Below, piece by piece: positions 9,442 to 17,985 of a stretch of 36,855 bases of DNA. The stretch comes from Rhodospirillales bacterium (GTDB taxonomy: Bacteria > Pseudomonadota > Alphaproteobacteria > Rhodospirillales > JAPHTL01). Below the pieces are notes generated by a model that did no database searches, was not told where the DNA came from, and saw only the letters and a program-made list of their open reading frames with translations. The stretch covers positions 1-36,855 of the forward strand of contig JAPHTL010000308.1 in NCBI GenBank assembly GCA_026193355.1. The letters are read 5' to 3'. The stretch's first letter is position 1, and the number at the start of each line of letters is the position of its first letter. A program made the translations under genes and the position numbers.

Positions 9442-10152
9442 ATGCTTTCAGTATCAGGCGTCCATACTTACTACGGCCAGGTCCAGGCATTGCGCGGCGT
9501 TGATATTGAGGTCAAGCAAGGCGAAATCGTCACCCTCATCGGCGCCAATGGCGCCGGAAAATCAACCCTGCTGATGACCATCAGCGGGGCGCCGCACCCC
9601 CAACAGGGGCGTGTTACCTTCGATGGACAGGATATTACCGACCTGCCACCGCATGAAATTGTTCGATTGGGAATCGCCCAGTCGCCCGAGGGGCGGCGGA
9701 TTTTTCCGCGCATGTCGGTTTACGAAAACCTTCAGATGGGCTCTGTTCCCAGCCGCTCCGACCATTTTGATGAAGCGCTGGAGCAGGCCTACGAGCTATT
9801 CCCGATCTTGAAGGAACGGCAAGACCAAAGGGCGGGAACCCTTTCAGGCGGTGAGCAACAGATGCTCGCCATTGCGCGCGCACTGATGAGCAAGCCAAGG
9901 CTGTTGCTTCTGGATGAACCGTCTCTGGGTCTTGCCCCGCTCGTCGTTCGCCAGATTTTCAATGTCATCAAGGAAATCAATGAACGTGATGGCATGACGG
10001 TGTTCCTTGTTGAACAAAACGCCTATCACGCCCTGAAACTCGCCCATCGCGGCTATGTGATGGTGACGGGAAACATCTCGATGAGCGGTACCGGGAAAGA
10101 ACTTCTCGATAACCCGGAAATCCGCGCGGCCTACCTTGAAGGGGGGCACTAG
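9442..10152 (+). CDS. livF: Branched-chain amino acid ABC transporter ATP-binding protein LivF
   Basis: This is the second ATPase, with 236 residues, the normal length. It starts MLSVSGVHTYYGQVQALRG; Walker A is GANGAGKST, the signature LSGGEQQMLAIARALM, Walker B LLLLDEPSLGLAP and the H-loop VFLVEQNAYHAL. The QSPEGRRIFPRMSVYENL block is diagnostic of LivF. The start is one base after the livG stop. It pairs with LivG to power import through LivH/LivM. Confidence 0.97.
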   Translation: MLSVSGVHTYYGQVQALRGVDIEVKQGEIVTLIGANGAGKSTLLMTISGAPHPQQGRVTFDGQDITDLPPHEIVRLGIAQSPEGRRIFPRMSVYENLQMGSVPSRSDHFDEALEQAYELFPILKERQDQRAGTLSGGEQQMLAIARALMSKPRLLLLDEPSLGLAPLVVRQIFNVIKEINERDGMTVFLVEQNAYHALKLAHRGYVMVTGNISMSGTGKELLDNPEIRAAYLEGGH

Positions 10153-10153
10153 A

Positions 10154-10510
10154 ATGGAAACGCTGCTTGGGACAACATGGCCCGTAACCGTTGGGGTTAC
10201 GTTCATCCTCATGGGGTGGTGTGCGTACATGACGGGAAAGGCGATCGCCGGAACATGGCGGTCACCATGGCAGGTTGTCGTCTATTGCACACTGTTGGGT
10301 CTGATGGATCGTTTCCTGATCTACGCCCTTTTCGAAGGCGCACTTCTTTCTCTGACCGGCTACATCATCGATACAGCCATTTTGATCGCATTCGGTTTGA
10401 TTTCTTTCCGGGCAACCCAAGCCCGTAAAATGGCCGACCAGTATCCATGGATATATGAACGGTCCGGCCTTTTCGGATGGCGCACGAAATCAGGAACTGC
10501 GCCGCAATAA
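10154..10510 (+). CDS. DUF6867-type small membrane protein in the liv operon
   Basis: The 118-residue protein has three hydrophobic segments (about residues 10-28, 38-58 and 62-80) and ends in a polar tail with QYPWIYERSGLFGWR. The pattern MTGKAIAGTWRSPWQVVVY, then FEGALLSLTGYIIDT, matches what I recall as DUF6867, found inside liv operons of alphaproteobacteria. Its start is one base after livF and the binding-protein gene follows, so it is most likely co-expressed with the transporter. Its function is unknown; an accessory or assembly subunit is a reasonable guess from position only. Confidence 0.85.
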   Translation: METLLGTTWPVTVGVTFILMGWCAYMTGKAIAGTWRSPWQVVVYCTLLGLMDRFLIYALFEGALLSLTGYIIDTAILIAFGLISFRATQARKMADQYPWIYERSGLFGWRTKSGTAPQ

Positions 10511-10561
10511 TGAGCAGGTGAGTATCAACGTTTTGTTTTTGTGACAGGGAGATCATCGATC

Positions 10562-11662
10562 ATGAAATTGTCAAAATTACCTCTGGTTGCCGCCGCCGTT
10601 CTGGTGATGGGCGCCACAACCGCCAAGGCGGAAATCATTATCGCCACAGCCGGTCCCATGACCGGCCAGTATGCCGCCTTCGGTGAACAGATGAAGCGCG
10701 GCGCAGAGATGGCCGTAGCCGATATCAACGCTTCCGGTGGTGTGCTGGGGCAACAATTGAAGCTGCTTGTCGGCGATGATGCATGCGATCCGAAGCAGGC
10801 GGTCGCCGTCGCCAACGAAATGGCCAACAAGAAGGTCGTCTTCATGGCCGGTCATTTCTGTTCGGGTTCTTCGATCCCGGCGTCTGAAGTTTACGCCGAG
10901 GAAGGAATCGTCCAGATTTCCCCGGCCTCGACCAATCCGCAGCTTACGGAACGTGGCATGGACAACGTTTTCCGCACTTGCGGCCGTGACGATCAGCAAG
11001 GCCAGGTTGCCGGTGAATATCTTGCAAAGAACTTCAAGGGCAAGAATATCGCCATCATCCATGACAAGACAGCCTACGGTAAGGGGCTGGCCGATCAGAC
11101 CAAGGAAAACCTCAACAAGGCAGGCATGACCGAGGTGATGTACGAAGCGATCACGGCCGGTGAAAAGGATTATTCGGCGCTTGTCAGCAAGATGAAGGAC
11201 AGCAAGGTCGACGTTATCTACCTTGGCGGCTATCACACCGAAGCGGGCCTGATCGTTCGTCAGGCGCGTCAGCAGGGCCTCATGGCGAAGCTGGTTTCGG
11301 GCGACGCCCTGGTGACCCAGGAATACTGGTCAATCACCGGCGATTCCGGTGAAGGCACCCTGATGACCTTCAGCCCGGATCCGGCGAAGGATCCGAAGAA
11401 CAAGGCCATCGTCGAAAAGTTCGTGGCCATCAACTACAAGCCGGAAGGCTACACGCTTTACACCTACGGCGCGATCCAGGCTTGGGCCCAGGCGGTTACG
11501 AAGGCCGGCGGCACCGACACCGCAAAGGTCATCGCATCGCTGAAGAGCGGGCAGTTCGACACCGTTCTCGGTTCCATCGGATTTGATGGCAAGGGCGATG
11601 TTTCCGCCCCCGGTTACGTCTTCTACGAATGGAAAAAAGGCGCCTACGATTACGCTCATTGA
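10562..11662 (+). CDS. livK: Branched-chain amino acid ABC transporter substrate-binding protein
   Basis: This is the periplasmic receptor of the importer, with 366 residues. The signal peptide is residues 1-23, with cleavage after AKA, leaving EIIIATAGPMTGQYAAFGEQ at the mature N terminus as in type I periplasmic binding proteins (Leu/Ile/Val family). The ligand-binding region with SPASTNPQLTERG is around residues 120-132. It lies 52 bases after the DUF6867 gene with a AGGGAG site at 10546-10551, and is followed by a strong terminator. Specificity within amino acids, or small amides, cannot be fixed from sequence. The name livK is by family. Confidence 0.93.
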   Translation: MKLSKLPLVAAAVLVMGATTAKAEIIIATAGPMTGQYAAFGEQMKRGAEMAVADINASGGVLGQQLKLLVGDDACDPKQAVAVANEMANKKVVFMAGHFCSGSSIPASEVYAEEGIVQISPASTNPQLTERGMDNVFRTCGRDDQQGQVAGEYLAKNFKGKNIAIIHDKTAYGKGLADQTKENLNKAGMTEVMYEAITAGEKDYSALVSKMKDSKVDVIYLGGYHTEAGLIVRQARQQGLMAKLVSGDALVTQEYWSITGDSGEGTLMTFSPDPAKDPKNKAIVEKFVAINYKPEGYTLYTYGAIQAWAQAVTKAGGTDTAKVIASLKSGQFDTVLGSIGFDGKGDVSAPGYVFYEWKKGAYDYAH

Positions 11663-11688
11663 TCGGCGTATATGGCCAGCGACAAGGG

Positions 11689-11724
11689 AAGGGCCCGGCG
11701 AGTTTCTCGCCGGGCCTTTTCTTT
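11689..11724 (+). terminator. Rho-independent terminator of the liv operon
   Basis: An 11-bp perfect GC-rich stem (11692-11702 with 11706-11716) and a three-base TTT loop are followed by TTTTCTTT. It lies 27 bases after the binding-protein stop. Confidence 0.93.
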
Positions 11725-11857
11725 GATCGTTCAAATGTCAATTACTGTGTTCAATCTGGCAAAAAATCCGCGATACCTTGTGGCGGACTAGCGGCAAGAA
11801 TCGAGATGTGGTATTCAACCATTTCACTGTTGTTGACCATTTTTCATAGATGCCATC

Positions 11858-12301
11858 ATGACTTCAAAAGCAATCGCCATCGCCTGTGATCACGGCGGCT
11901 ACGACATGAAGGTCGAACTGATCGCCGACCTCCAATCCATGGGATTGGAAGTTCTCGATCTTGGCCCCGATGGCCGTGATTCCGTTGATTATCCCGATTA
12001 CGCCTATGCGCTGGCGGATGCGATCAGAAGCGGCAAGGCGGATCGCGGTATCCTTATATGTGGATCGGGTATCGGCATCAGCATCGCCGCCAACAGGTAT
12101 ACGGAGATCCGGGCGGCTTTGGTGCATGATGCGCTTGGCGCCAGGTTGTGCCGTGAACACAACGACGCCAACGTCATTGTTTTTGGCGGCAGAATGACAG
12201 GAATCGAAGTTGCGCGCGATTGCCTGAAAATTTTTCTGAATACCGACTTTGAAGGTGGGAGACATGCGCGCAGGGTCGCGAAGCTCTCCACACCGTCCTG
12301 A
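11858..12301 (+). CDS. rpiB: Ribose-5-phosphate isomerase B
   Basis: RpiB interconverts ribose-5-phosphate and ribulose-5-phosphate in the pentose phosphate pathway; ribulose-5-phosphate is also the substrate of the RibB domain encoded 4 kb downstream. It has 147 residues, the family length. The phosphate/substrate motif ACDHGGY is at 9-15, the catalytic Cys68 lies in ILICGSGIGISIAANR, and REHNDANV is conserved near 107. It heads the rpiB-glyA-nrdR-rib cluster typical of alphaproteobacteria. The 134-base gap upstream holds no gene. Confidence 0.95.
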   Translation: MTSKAIAIACDHGGYDMKVELIADLQSMGLEVLDLGPDGRDSVDYPDYAYALADAIRSGKADRGILICGSGIGISIAANRYTEIRAALVHDALGARLCREHNDANVIVFGGRMTGIEVARDCLKIFLNTDFEGGRHARRVAKLSTPS

Positions 12302-12362
12302 ATAACATTGTCGTTTTATCCAATGGCGGTTGTCACCGCCCAGCCGAACTGAGAAGGATGTC

Positions 12363-13637
12363 ATGGATCGTTTCTTCGGAGCCTCGCTTGCACAGACAGA
12401 CCCGGAAATCGCGGGCGCAATCGACAAGGAACTCAGGCGCCAGCAGGATCAGATTGAACTGATCGCCTCGGAAAACATCGTTTCCCGCGCCGTGCTCGAA
12501 GCGCAGGGCTCGGTCCTGACGAACAAGTATGCCGAGGGTTACCCCGGTCGACGCTACTATGGCGGTTGCGAATTCGTCGATATCGCCGAAACGCTGGCGA
12601 TCGATCGGGCAAAGGCCCTTTTCGGATGCGGTTTTGCGAACGTGCAGCCCCATTCCGGCGCACAGGCCAATGGCGCGGTCTACCAGGCATTGCTGAAGCC
12701 CGGCGACACCCTGATGGGCATGTCTCTGGCTGCCGGTGGACACCTGACGCATGGCGCGCCTCCGGCCCAATCGGGAAAATGGTTCAAGGCCGTTCAATAC
12801 GGCGTCAGGCGTCAAGACGGTCGCGTCGACTTTGACGAGGTCGACCGCCTGGCCGACGAGCACAAGCCGAAGATCATTGTCGCCGGTGGCTCGGCATATC
12901 CCCGGGTTATCGACTTCGCCCGGTTTCGCCAGGTCGCCGACCGCGTCGGTGCGCTTCTCATGGTCGACATGGCGCATTTTGCCGGTCTGGTGGCGGCCGG
13001 TGTGCATCCCAGCCCGTTCCCCCACGCGCATATCGCCACCACCACCACCCACAAAACCCTGCGTGGTCCCCGTGGCGGAATGATCCTTACGAACGACGAG
13101 GACATTGCGAAAAAGATCAATTCAGCCGTTTTCCCTGGCTTGCAGGGCGGTCCGTTGATGCATGTGATTGCCGCCAAGGCAGTCGCTTTCGGCGAGGCCT
13201 TGCAGCCGGACTTCAAGACCTACGCTACAAAAATCGTTGAAAATGCAGCGGTTCTTGCCGAGGTTCTCTCGGCACGGGGTTGCGATATTGTATCGAACGG
13301 CACTGATACGCATCTGATGCTTGTCGATCTTCGCCCGAAAAAGCTGACGGGCAAGGCGGCCGAGGAAAGCCTCGAACGCGCCGGCATCACCTGCAACAAG
13401 AACGGTATTCCGTTTGACCCTGAAAAGCCGGCGATTACGTCCGGTGTTCGCCTCGGTACACCAGCCGGAACGACGCGCGGATTCGGCGTGGCCGAATTCA
13501 GGGAAATCGGTGAACTGATCGCCCAGGTTCTGGACGGTCTGGTCACCAGCCCGGATGACAACTCGGAAGTCGAACGTGCTGTTCGCGAGAAGGTGCGGGA
13601 ACTTTGCCGCGCTTTTCCCATTTATCCGGATATGTAA
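12363..13637 (+). CDS. glyA: Serine hydroxymethyltransferase
   Basis: This PLP enzyme makes glycine and 5,10-methylene-tetrahydrofolate from serine. It has 424 residues, as usual. The PLP-binding lysine is K231 in TTTTHKTLRGPRGG. Other family blocks are ELIASENIVS (near 35), YPGRRYYGGCE (near 60) and VDMAHFAGLVAAG (near 200). The ATG at 12363 is preceded by AGAAGGA at the right distance; an upstream TTG at 12330 is less likely. It is 36 bases before nrdR. Confidence 0.97.
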   Translation: MDRFFGASLAQTDPEIAGAIDKELRRQQDQIELIASENIVSRAVLEAQGSVLTNKYAEGYPGRRYYGGCEFVDIAETLAIDRAKALFGCGFANVQPHSGAQANGAVYQALLKPGDTLMGMSLAAGGHLTHGAPPAQSGKWFKAVQYGVRRQDGRVDFDEVDRLADEHKPKIIVAGGSAYPRVIDFARFRQVADRVGALLMVDMAHFAGLVAAGVHPSPFPHAHIATTTTHKTLRGPRGGMILTNDEDIAKKINSAVFPGLQGGPLMHVIAAKAVAFGEALQPDFKTYATKIVENAAVLAEVLSARGCDIVSNGTDTHLMLVDLRPKKLTGKAAEESLERAGITCNKNGIPFDPEKPAITSGVRLGTPAGTTRGFGVAEFREIGELIAQVLDGLVTSPDDNSEVERAVREKVRELCRAFPIYPDM

Positions 13638-13673
13638 AAAACCGGAAACGTCCATACAGGGGAGGGGAAGCCC

Positions 13674-14132
13674 ATGCGCTGTCCGTTCTGCGGAAACGAA
13701 GACACCCAGGTTAAGGACTCGCGTCCAACCGAAGACAACTCTGCGATCCGCCGTCGGCGTTACTGCCCGGAATGCGGTTCCCGCTTCACGACGTTTGAAC
13801 GCGTCCAGCTTCGTGAGCTGACGATCGTCAAGAAAGAAAACGAGAAACAGCCATTTGACCGGGACAAGCTGGCCCGCTCCCTACGCCTGGCGCTGAAGAA
13901 AAGGCCCGTTGAGCAGGATCAGATAGAGCGAATCGTCAACAGCATCCAGCGTCGCCTCGAAAGCCTCGGCGAATCAGAGGTTCCCTCGAAGGTCATCGGT
14001 GAGATGGTGATGGATGTCCTCTCCGAACTCGACAAGGTCGCCTACGTTCGCTTCGCGTCTGTCTATCGCAACTTCCGTGAAGCCAAGGACTTCGAGGACT
14101 TTGTCGGAAAGCTTGACCCTGACGCAGAGTAA
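13674..14132 (+). CDS. nrdR: Transcriptional repressor NrdR
   Basis: NrdR represses ribonucleotide reductase genes according to the ATP/dATP level. The 152-residue protein has the N-terminal zinc ribbon (C3, C6, C31, C34) with the RRRRYCPECGSRFTTFER block, and an ATP-cone domain (about 49-139: VKKENEKQPFDRDKLARSL and so on). GGGGAGGGG at about 13660 is a strong ribosome binding site. It is the standard neighbour of glyA and ribD in alphaproteobacteria. No NrdR box was recognised in this window, so its targets lie elsewhere. Confidence 0.97.
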   Translation: MRCPFCGNEDTQVKDSRPTEDNSAIRRRRYCPECGSRFTTFERVQLRELTIVKKENEKQPFDRDKLARSLRLALKKRPVEQDQIERIVNSIQRRLESLGESEVPSKVIGEMVMDVLSELDKVAYVRFASVYRNFREAKDFEDFVGKLDPDAE

Positions 14133-15264
14133 TCCCCAGTCGCGGGAAAGCCGCGACGTACAGCACATGTCCGCCGCACTGACACTTGCCCGGCGGGGAC
14201 TTGGGCGTGTCTGGCCTAATCCCGCCGTTGGCTGTGTCATCGTTAAAACAGGCCATTCAGGCGTCGACGACCAGATCGTCGGACGCGGATGGACACAGAA
14301 GGGCGGGCGGCCCCACGCGGAGACCGAGGCGCTGGAACGCGCGGCCTGGGGTGCGCGCGGAGCCACGGCGTACGTCACACTGGAACCATGCAGCCATCAT
14401 GGCGAAACGCCGCCCTGCGCCGAAGCGCTGATTGACGCGGGGGTTTCACGCGTGGTTGTCGCGATGGAAGACCCTGACCCACGCGTCTCAGGGCGTGGTC
14501 TGGCGCGCCTTCGAGAGGCCGGCATTGAAGTCGCCGCCGGCGTTCTTTCCGATGAGGCGGCTGCAATCAACGCGGGTTTTTTCAGGAAAGTCCAGGACGG
14601 CAGGCCACTTTTTACATTGAAGGCGGCGACAACGCTTGATGGACGTATAGCCACGCATTCCGGCGACAGCAAATGGATAACCGCACCCGAAACGAGAGCC
14701 TGGGGGCATCGCCTTCGGGCGACCCACGATGCGATCATGGTGGGTGTCGGAACGGCGATCGAAGACGACCCGGAACTCACCTGCCGACTTCCCGGCATGG
14801 AAGACGATTCTCCCGTCAGGATCATTTTTGACAGCCACATGCGTCTGCCACTGACGGCGAATGTCGTTCGCACGGCAAGGGACGTTCCGACGTGGATCGT
14901 CGTCAGAACCGGCGGCGACCGCGCACGAAGCAAGGCTTTTGAGGATTGCGGGGTGCAGGTTATCGCGGTGGAACCCGACAGCGATGGCTATCCCGACATC
15001 AGGGAAGCCACACAGCAGTTCGCCAGACGCGGGCTGACACGCATTCTTGTCGAGGGCGGCAGCCATCTTGTGGCCAACATGCTCGAACATGATCTGATCG
15101 ACGAAATCGTCTGGATGCGCGCATCCAAGCTTATCGGCGGGGATGGCATTCCCGTTGCGCGCGCGTTCGGCGTCGACAGCCTGGGACAAGCGGCGCAGTT
15201 CACACGAAAAAGCGTTGTGGATGCAGGGGCCGACATCATTGAAACATACGTAAAACGAGCTTGA
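14113..15264 (+). CDS. ribD: Bifunctional diaminohydroxyphosphoribosylaminopyrimidine deaminase / 5-amino-6-(5-phosphoribosylamino)uracil reductase
   Basis: RibD carries out the second and third steps of riboflavin synthesis. The N-terminal deaminase has zinc ligands in HAETEAL and in PCSHHGETPPC. The C-terminal reductase starts near residue 165 (LKAATTLDGRIATHSGDSKWIT) and contains the late ILVEGGSHLVANML block. The start is uncertain. The only nearby ATG (14167) would cut into the first conserved helix (DVQHMSAALTLARRGLG), while TTG 14113 keeps that helix and overlaps the end of nrdR by 20 bases. Neither has a good ribosome binding site. The gene is followed six bases later by ribE. Confidence 0.93.
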   Translation: MTLTQSNPQSRESRDVQHMSAALTLARRGLGRVWPNPAVGCVIVKTGHSGVDDQIVGRGWTQKGGRPHAETEALERAAWGARGATAYVTLEPCSHHGETPPCAEALIDAGVSRVVVAMEDPDPRVSGRGLARLREAGIEVAAGVLSDEAAAINAGFFRKVQDGRPLFTLKAATTLDGRIATHSGDSKWITAPETRAWGHRLRATHDAIMVGVGTAIEDDPELTCRLPGMEDDSPVRIIFDSHMRLPLTANVVRTARDVPTWIVVRTGGDRARSKAFEDCGVQVIAVEPDSDGYPDIREATQQFARRGLTRILVEGGSHLVANMLEHDLIDEIVWMRASKLIGGDGIPVARAFGVDSLGQAAQFTRKSVVDAGADIIETYVKRA

Positions 15265-15270
15265 GGAAAC

Positions 15271-15858
15271 ATGTTTACCGGAATCATCACCGATCTGGGG
15301 CGCGTTCGCGCTGTCGAAAAAAAGGGCGATACCCGCTTTGAATTCGAAACGCACTATGACACGGGTACCGTTGAAATCGGCGGATCAATAGCCTGCAATG
15401 GCGCCTGCATGACCGTCATTGAGAAGGGAGCGGGTTGGTTCGCCATTTCCGCATCCGGGGAATCCCTGTCCAAAACGACGATGGGAGAATGGCAAGTCGG
15501 CACGCCGGTCAATTTCGAGCGGGCGCTCAAGGTCGGTGACGAACTTGGCGGGCATATCGTTTCCGGACACGTTGACGGCATCGCCAGAATTGAAAGCATC
15601 ACACCCGAAGGCGATTCGCACCGGTTCGTCTTTGTTGCGCCCGACACCCTGAAGAATTTCATTGCCCCGAAAGGCTCTGTCGCGCTTGACGGCATTTCGC
15701 TGACGGTCAACGAGGTGAATGGCGCGCAGTTCGGCGTCAACGTTATTCCCCATACGCTGTCGGTGACCACTTTTGGGCAAAAGAAGGCAGGCGACACGGT
15801 GAATCTGGAAATCGACATGCTGGCGCGCTATGTTGCGCGCCTTCTGGAAAAGGACTGA
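15271..15858 (+). CDS. ribE: Riboflavin synthase, alpha subunit type
   Basis: It dismutates two 6,7-dimethyl-8-ribityllumazine molecules to riboflavin. The 195 residues fold as two lumazine-binding repeats. The first starts MFTGIITDLGRV and contains SIACNGACMTV. The second starts around residue 97 with GGHIVSGHVDG and contains SVALDGISLTVNEV. GAGGA lies before the ATG. The stop is two bases before the ribBA start. Some genomes call this gene ribC. Confidence 0.96.
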   Translation: MFTGIITDLGRVRAVEKKGDTRFEFETHYDTGTVEIGGSIACNGACMTVIEKGAGWFAISASGESLSKTTMGEWQVGTPVNFERALKVGDELGGHIVSGHVDGIARIESITPEGDSHRFVFVAPDTLKNFIAPKGSVALDGISLTVNEVNGAQFGVNVIPHTLSVTTFGQKKAGDTVNLEIDMLARYVARLLEKD

Positions 15859-15860
15859 CC

Positions 15861-16997
15861 GTGTCACATAGCTCTTACGCACAATATCTTTCGTCCGTCA
15901 CCGAGATCATCGAGGAAGCCCGAAACGGGCGGATGTTCGTTCTTGTCGATGACGAAGACCGCGAAAATGAAGGCGATCTCGTCATCCCTGCACAGATGGC
16001 GACACCGGACGCCATCAACTTCATGGCCAAATACGGACGTGGGTTGATCTGCCTCACGCTCGATCAGGATCGTGTTGAGGAACTGAATATTCCCTTGATG
16101 ACACGCGGGGGGGATGGCTGCCGTCTTGGAACGGCATTCACCGTCTCGATTGAGGCCCGTGAGGGGGTCACAACAGGCATCTCGGCCGGGGATCGCGCAC
16201 GGACCATCGCGGTCGCCATTGATCCATCCAAAAGCGCCGCCGATATCGTAACGCCGGGCCATGTGTTCCCGCTGGCGGCGCGTCAGGGTGGTACGCTTGT
16301 GCGCGCAGGCCACACAGAAGCCGCCGTTGATATCTCCAGGCTGGCCGGGCTCAATCCCTCGGGCGTTATCTGCGAGATCATGAACGACGATGGCACCATG
16401 GCGCGGATGCCCGATCTTATTCAGTTCGCCCAGTATCATGGCCTGAAGATCGGCACGATTGCGGATTTGATCGCCTACCGGCGGCGCAACGACATGCTTG
16501 TCGAGAAAACCGTCGAAACAAGCCTCAACAGCGTTTACGGCGGTGAATTCACCATGGCCGTATACGTCAACAAGGTCGCCTATGCGGAACATATCGCCCT
16601 GATAAAGGGAAATCTTGAAGAAGATGGCCCGGTCATGGTCCGCATGCATGCCCTCAACGTTCTTGATGATGTGCTGGGGGATCACAGCGCGGGCAAGGCC
16701 CACGAACTTCACCAATCGATGCGTATGATCGCCGAACACGGTCGCGGCGTTGTTGTTCTTATCCGGGAACCACACCCGACCAGCTTGTCCGATCGTGTTC
16801 GCGCCCTTGCGGGCGAAGAACGGGGAAACCAGCAGCCGTTGCGTGATTACGGCGTCGGTGCGCAAATTTTGCTCGATCTCGGCGTCAAGGATATGATCTT
16901 GCTTTCAAACACCAAGCGGACGATCGTCGGTCTTGACGGTTATGGTCTGAAAGTGGTTGATCAGCGCCCCATCCCGGCGAAGGAGAAAACCGCATGA
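15861..16997 (+). CDS. ribBA: 3,4-dihydroxy-2-butanone-4-phosphate synthase with degenerate GTP cyclohydrolase II domain (RibBA/RibBX-like)
   Basis: The first half (about 1-205) is an intact DHBP synthase, which makes the four-carbon unit from ribulose-5-phosphate. It has the acidic active site DDEDRENEGDL at 30-40 and GHVFPLAARQGG, then RAGHTEAAVDI. The second half (about 212-378) aligns with GTP cyclohydrolase II but has lost its key residues. The three zinc cysteines and the SECLTGD / RCDCG motifs are replaced by ALNVLDDVLGDHSAGK (264 onward), and the catalytic RQEGRxIGL is replaced by REPHPTSLS. This half is therefore probably inactive as a cyclohydrolase and may be structural, as described for RibBX proteins of rhizobia. 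It starts at a GTG and overlaps ribH by four bases (ATGA). Confidence 0.93.
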   Translation: MSHSSYAQYLSSVTEIIEEARNGRMFVLVDDEDRENEGDLVIPAQMATPDAINFMAKYGRGLICLTLDQDRVEELNIPLMTRGGDGCRLGTAFTVSIEAREGVTTGISAGDRARTIAVAIDPSKSAADIVTPGHVFPLAARQGGTLVRAGHTEAAVDISRLAGLNPSGVICEIMNDDGTMARMPDLIQFAQYHGLKIGTIADLIAYRRRNDMLVEKTVETSLNSVYGGEFTMAVYVNKVAYAEHIALIKGNLEEDGPVMVRMHALNVLDDVLGDHSAGKAHELHQSMRMIAEHGRGVVVLIREPHPTSLSDRVRALAGEERGNQQPLRDYGVGAQILLDLGVKDMILLSNTKRTIVGLDGYGLKVVDQRPIPAKEKTA

Positions 16998-17467
16998 GCG
17001 ATCAAGATACCCCCCGTGTCCTCATCGTTGAGGCGCGTTTCTATCAGGATATCGCTGATGAGCTGATGAAGGGCGCGTTGGGCGTTCTTGAGGCTGCGGG
17101 TGTCGCATATCAGCGCATTGAAGTGCCTGGCGTGTTCGAAATTCCGGCAGCCATCCGTTTCGCCATCCGTTCGATGGAGTTGCGGGCGGCTTCACGCCGC
17201 TTCCCGGGCTTCATAAGTCTGGGCTGCGTTATACGGGGCGAAACGTCCCATTATGACTATGTTGCCGGGGAGGCGTCCCGCGCCCTGATGGACCTGTCGG
17301 TCAACTACAGCATTGCGCACGGTTTCGGTGTTCTGACCTGTGAAAATTATGATCAGGCGTGGGCCCGCGCTGATGTCACCGGCAAGAAAAACGTTGGTGG
17401 CCGGGCAGCGGAAGCCTGCCTTCAGATGATGGATGTGAAGAAACAGCTTCATCTGGTTCCTCGATGA
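16994..17467 (+). CDS. ribH: 6,7-dimethyl-8-ribityllumazine synthase
   Basis: It condenses the RibD product with dihydroxybutanone phosphate from RibB to form lumazine, the RibE substrate. It has 157 residues. The family motif GCVIRGETSHYDYVAGEASR is at about 76-95 and includes the catalytic His, and VPGVFEIPAAIR is near 44-55. It overlaps ribBA (ATGA) and nusB (ATGA), so four genes in a row are translationally linked. Confidence 0.96.
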   Translation: MSDQDTPRVLIVEARFYQDIADELMKGALGVLEAAGVAYQRIEVPGVFEIPAAIRFAIRSMELRAASRRFPGFISLGCVIRGETSHYDYVAGEASRALMDLSVNYSIAHGFGVLTCENYDQAWARADVTGKKNVGGRAAEACLQMMDVKKQLHLVPR

Positions 17468-17985
17468 GCCGACCATCTGCAAAAAGTCGCAGCGCTGCCC
17501 GTCTGGCGGCGGTTCAGGCGCTTTATGAACTTGATATGTCCGAGGCGACCCCGGACGCTGTCATGGTCGATATCCTGCGTGAGCGTTGGACCGCTGCGGC
17601 TGCAGAATCCGCCCGTGAAGACGGGATTGATGACACTGATATGGTCGAACCCGATAGCGAGCTGTTCACGGACCTCGTTCGCGGCGTCGTCAGCCGCAAG
17701 GCCGAGGTTGACGCCATCGCCGACGGATCGCTAACCGGCGGCTGGAAATCAGACAGGCTGGAAACGTTGCTTCGCGCCGTTCTGCGTGCGGGGATCTATG
17801 AATTGCTCGCCATGCCCGGCGTTCCCCCGAAAGTGGTGATCAGCGAGTACATGGAGGTCGCCCACGCTTTCTTCAATGAAGGAGAGCCCTCGTTGATCAA
17901 CGGTGTGCTTGACCGTGTCGCCCATATTCTCCGTGAAGGGGAGTTCGGCGTGAAGAAAAAGGGTGTGCAGGGAGATGCTGGGTGA
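17464..17985 (+). CDS. nusB: Transcription antitermination factor NusB
   Basis: NusB works with NusE (S10) and NusA/NusG in rRNA antitermination. The 173-residue all-helical protein starts with the RNA-binding block SRSAARLAAVQALYELDMS and ends with LRAVLRAGIYELLAMPGVPPKVVISEYMEVAHAF (quoted in parts: LRAVLRAGIYELL, PPKVVISEYMEVA), then GEPSLINGVLDRVA. ribH-nusB-thiL is a widespread order. It overlaps ribH by four bases and thiL by about 11. Confidence 0.96.
   Translation: MSRPSAKSRSAARLAAVQALYELDMSEATPDAVMVDILRERWTAAAAESAREDGIDDTDMVEPDSELFTDLVRGVVSRKAEVDAIADGSLTGGWKSDRLETLLRAVLRAGIYELLAMPGVPPKVVISEYMEVAHAFFNEGEPSLINGVLDRVAHILREGEFGVKKKGVQGDAG

Noticed and set aside
14133..14170. FMN riboswitch in front of ribD
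   Set aside because: The nrdR-ribD junction is too short and has none of the conserved RFN element blocks; the rib genes appear to be transcribed from upstream.
15864..16865. Long minus-strand open frame opposite ribBA
   Set aside because: Composition-driven shadow; the plus strand encodes a clear RibBA with coupled neighbours.
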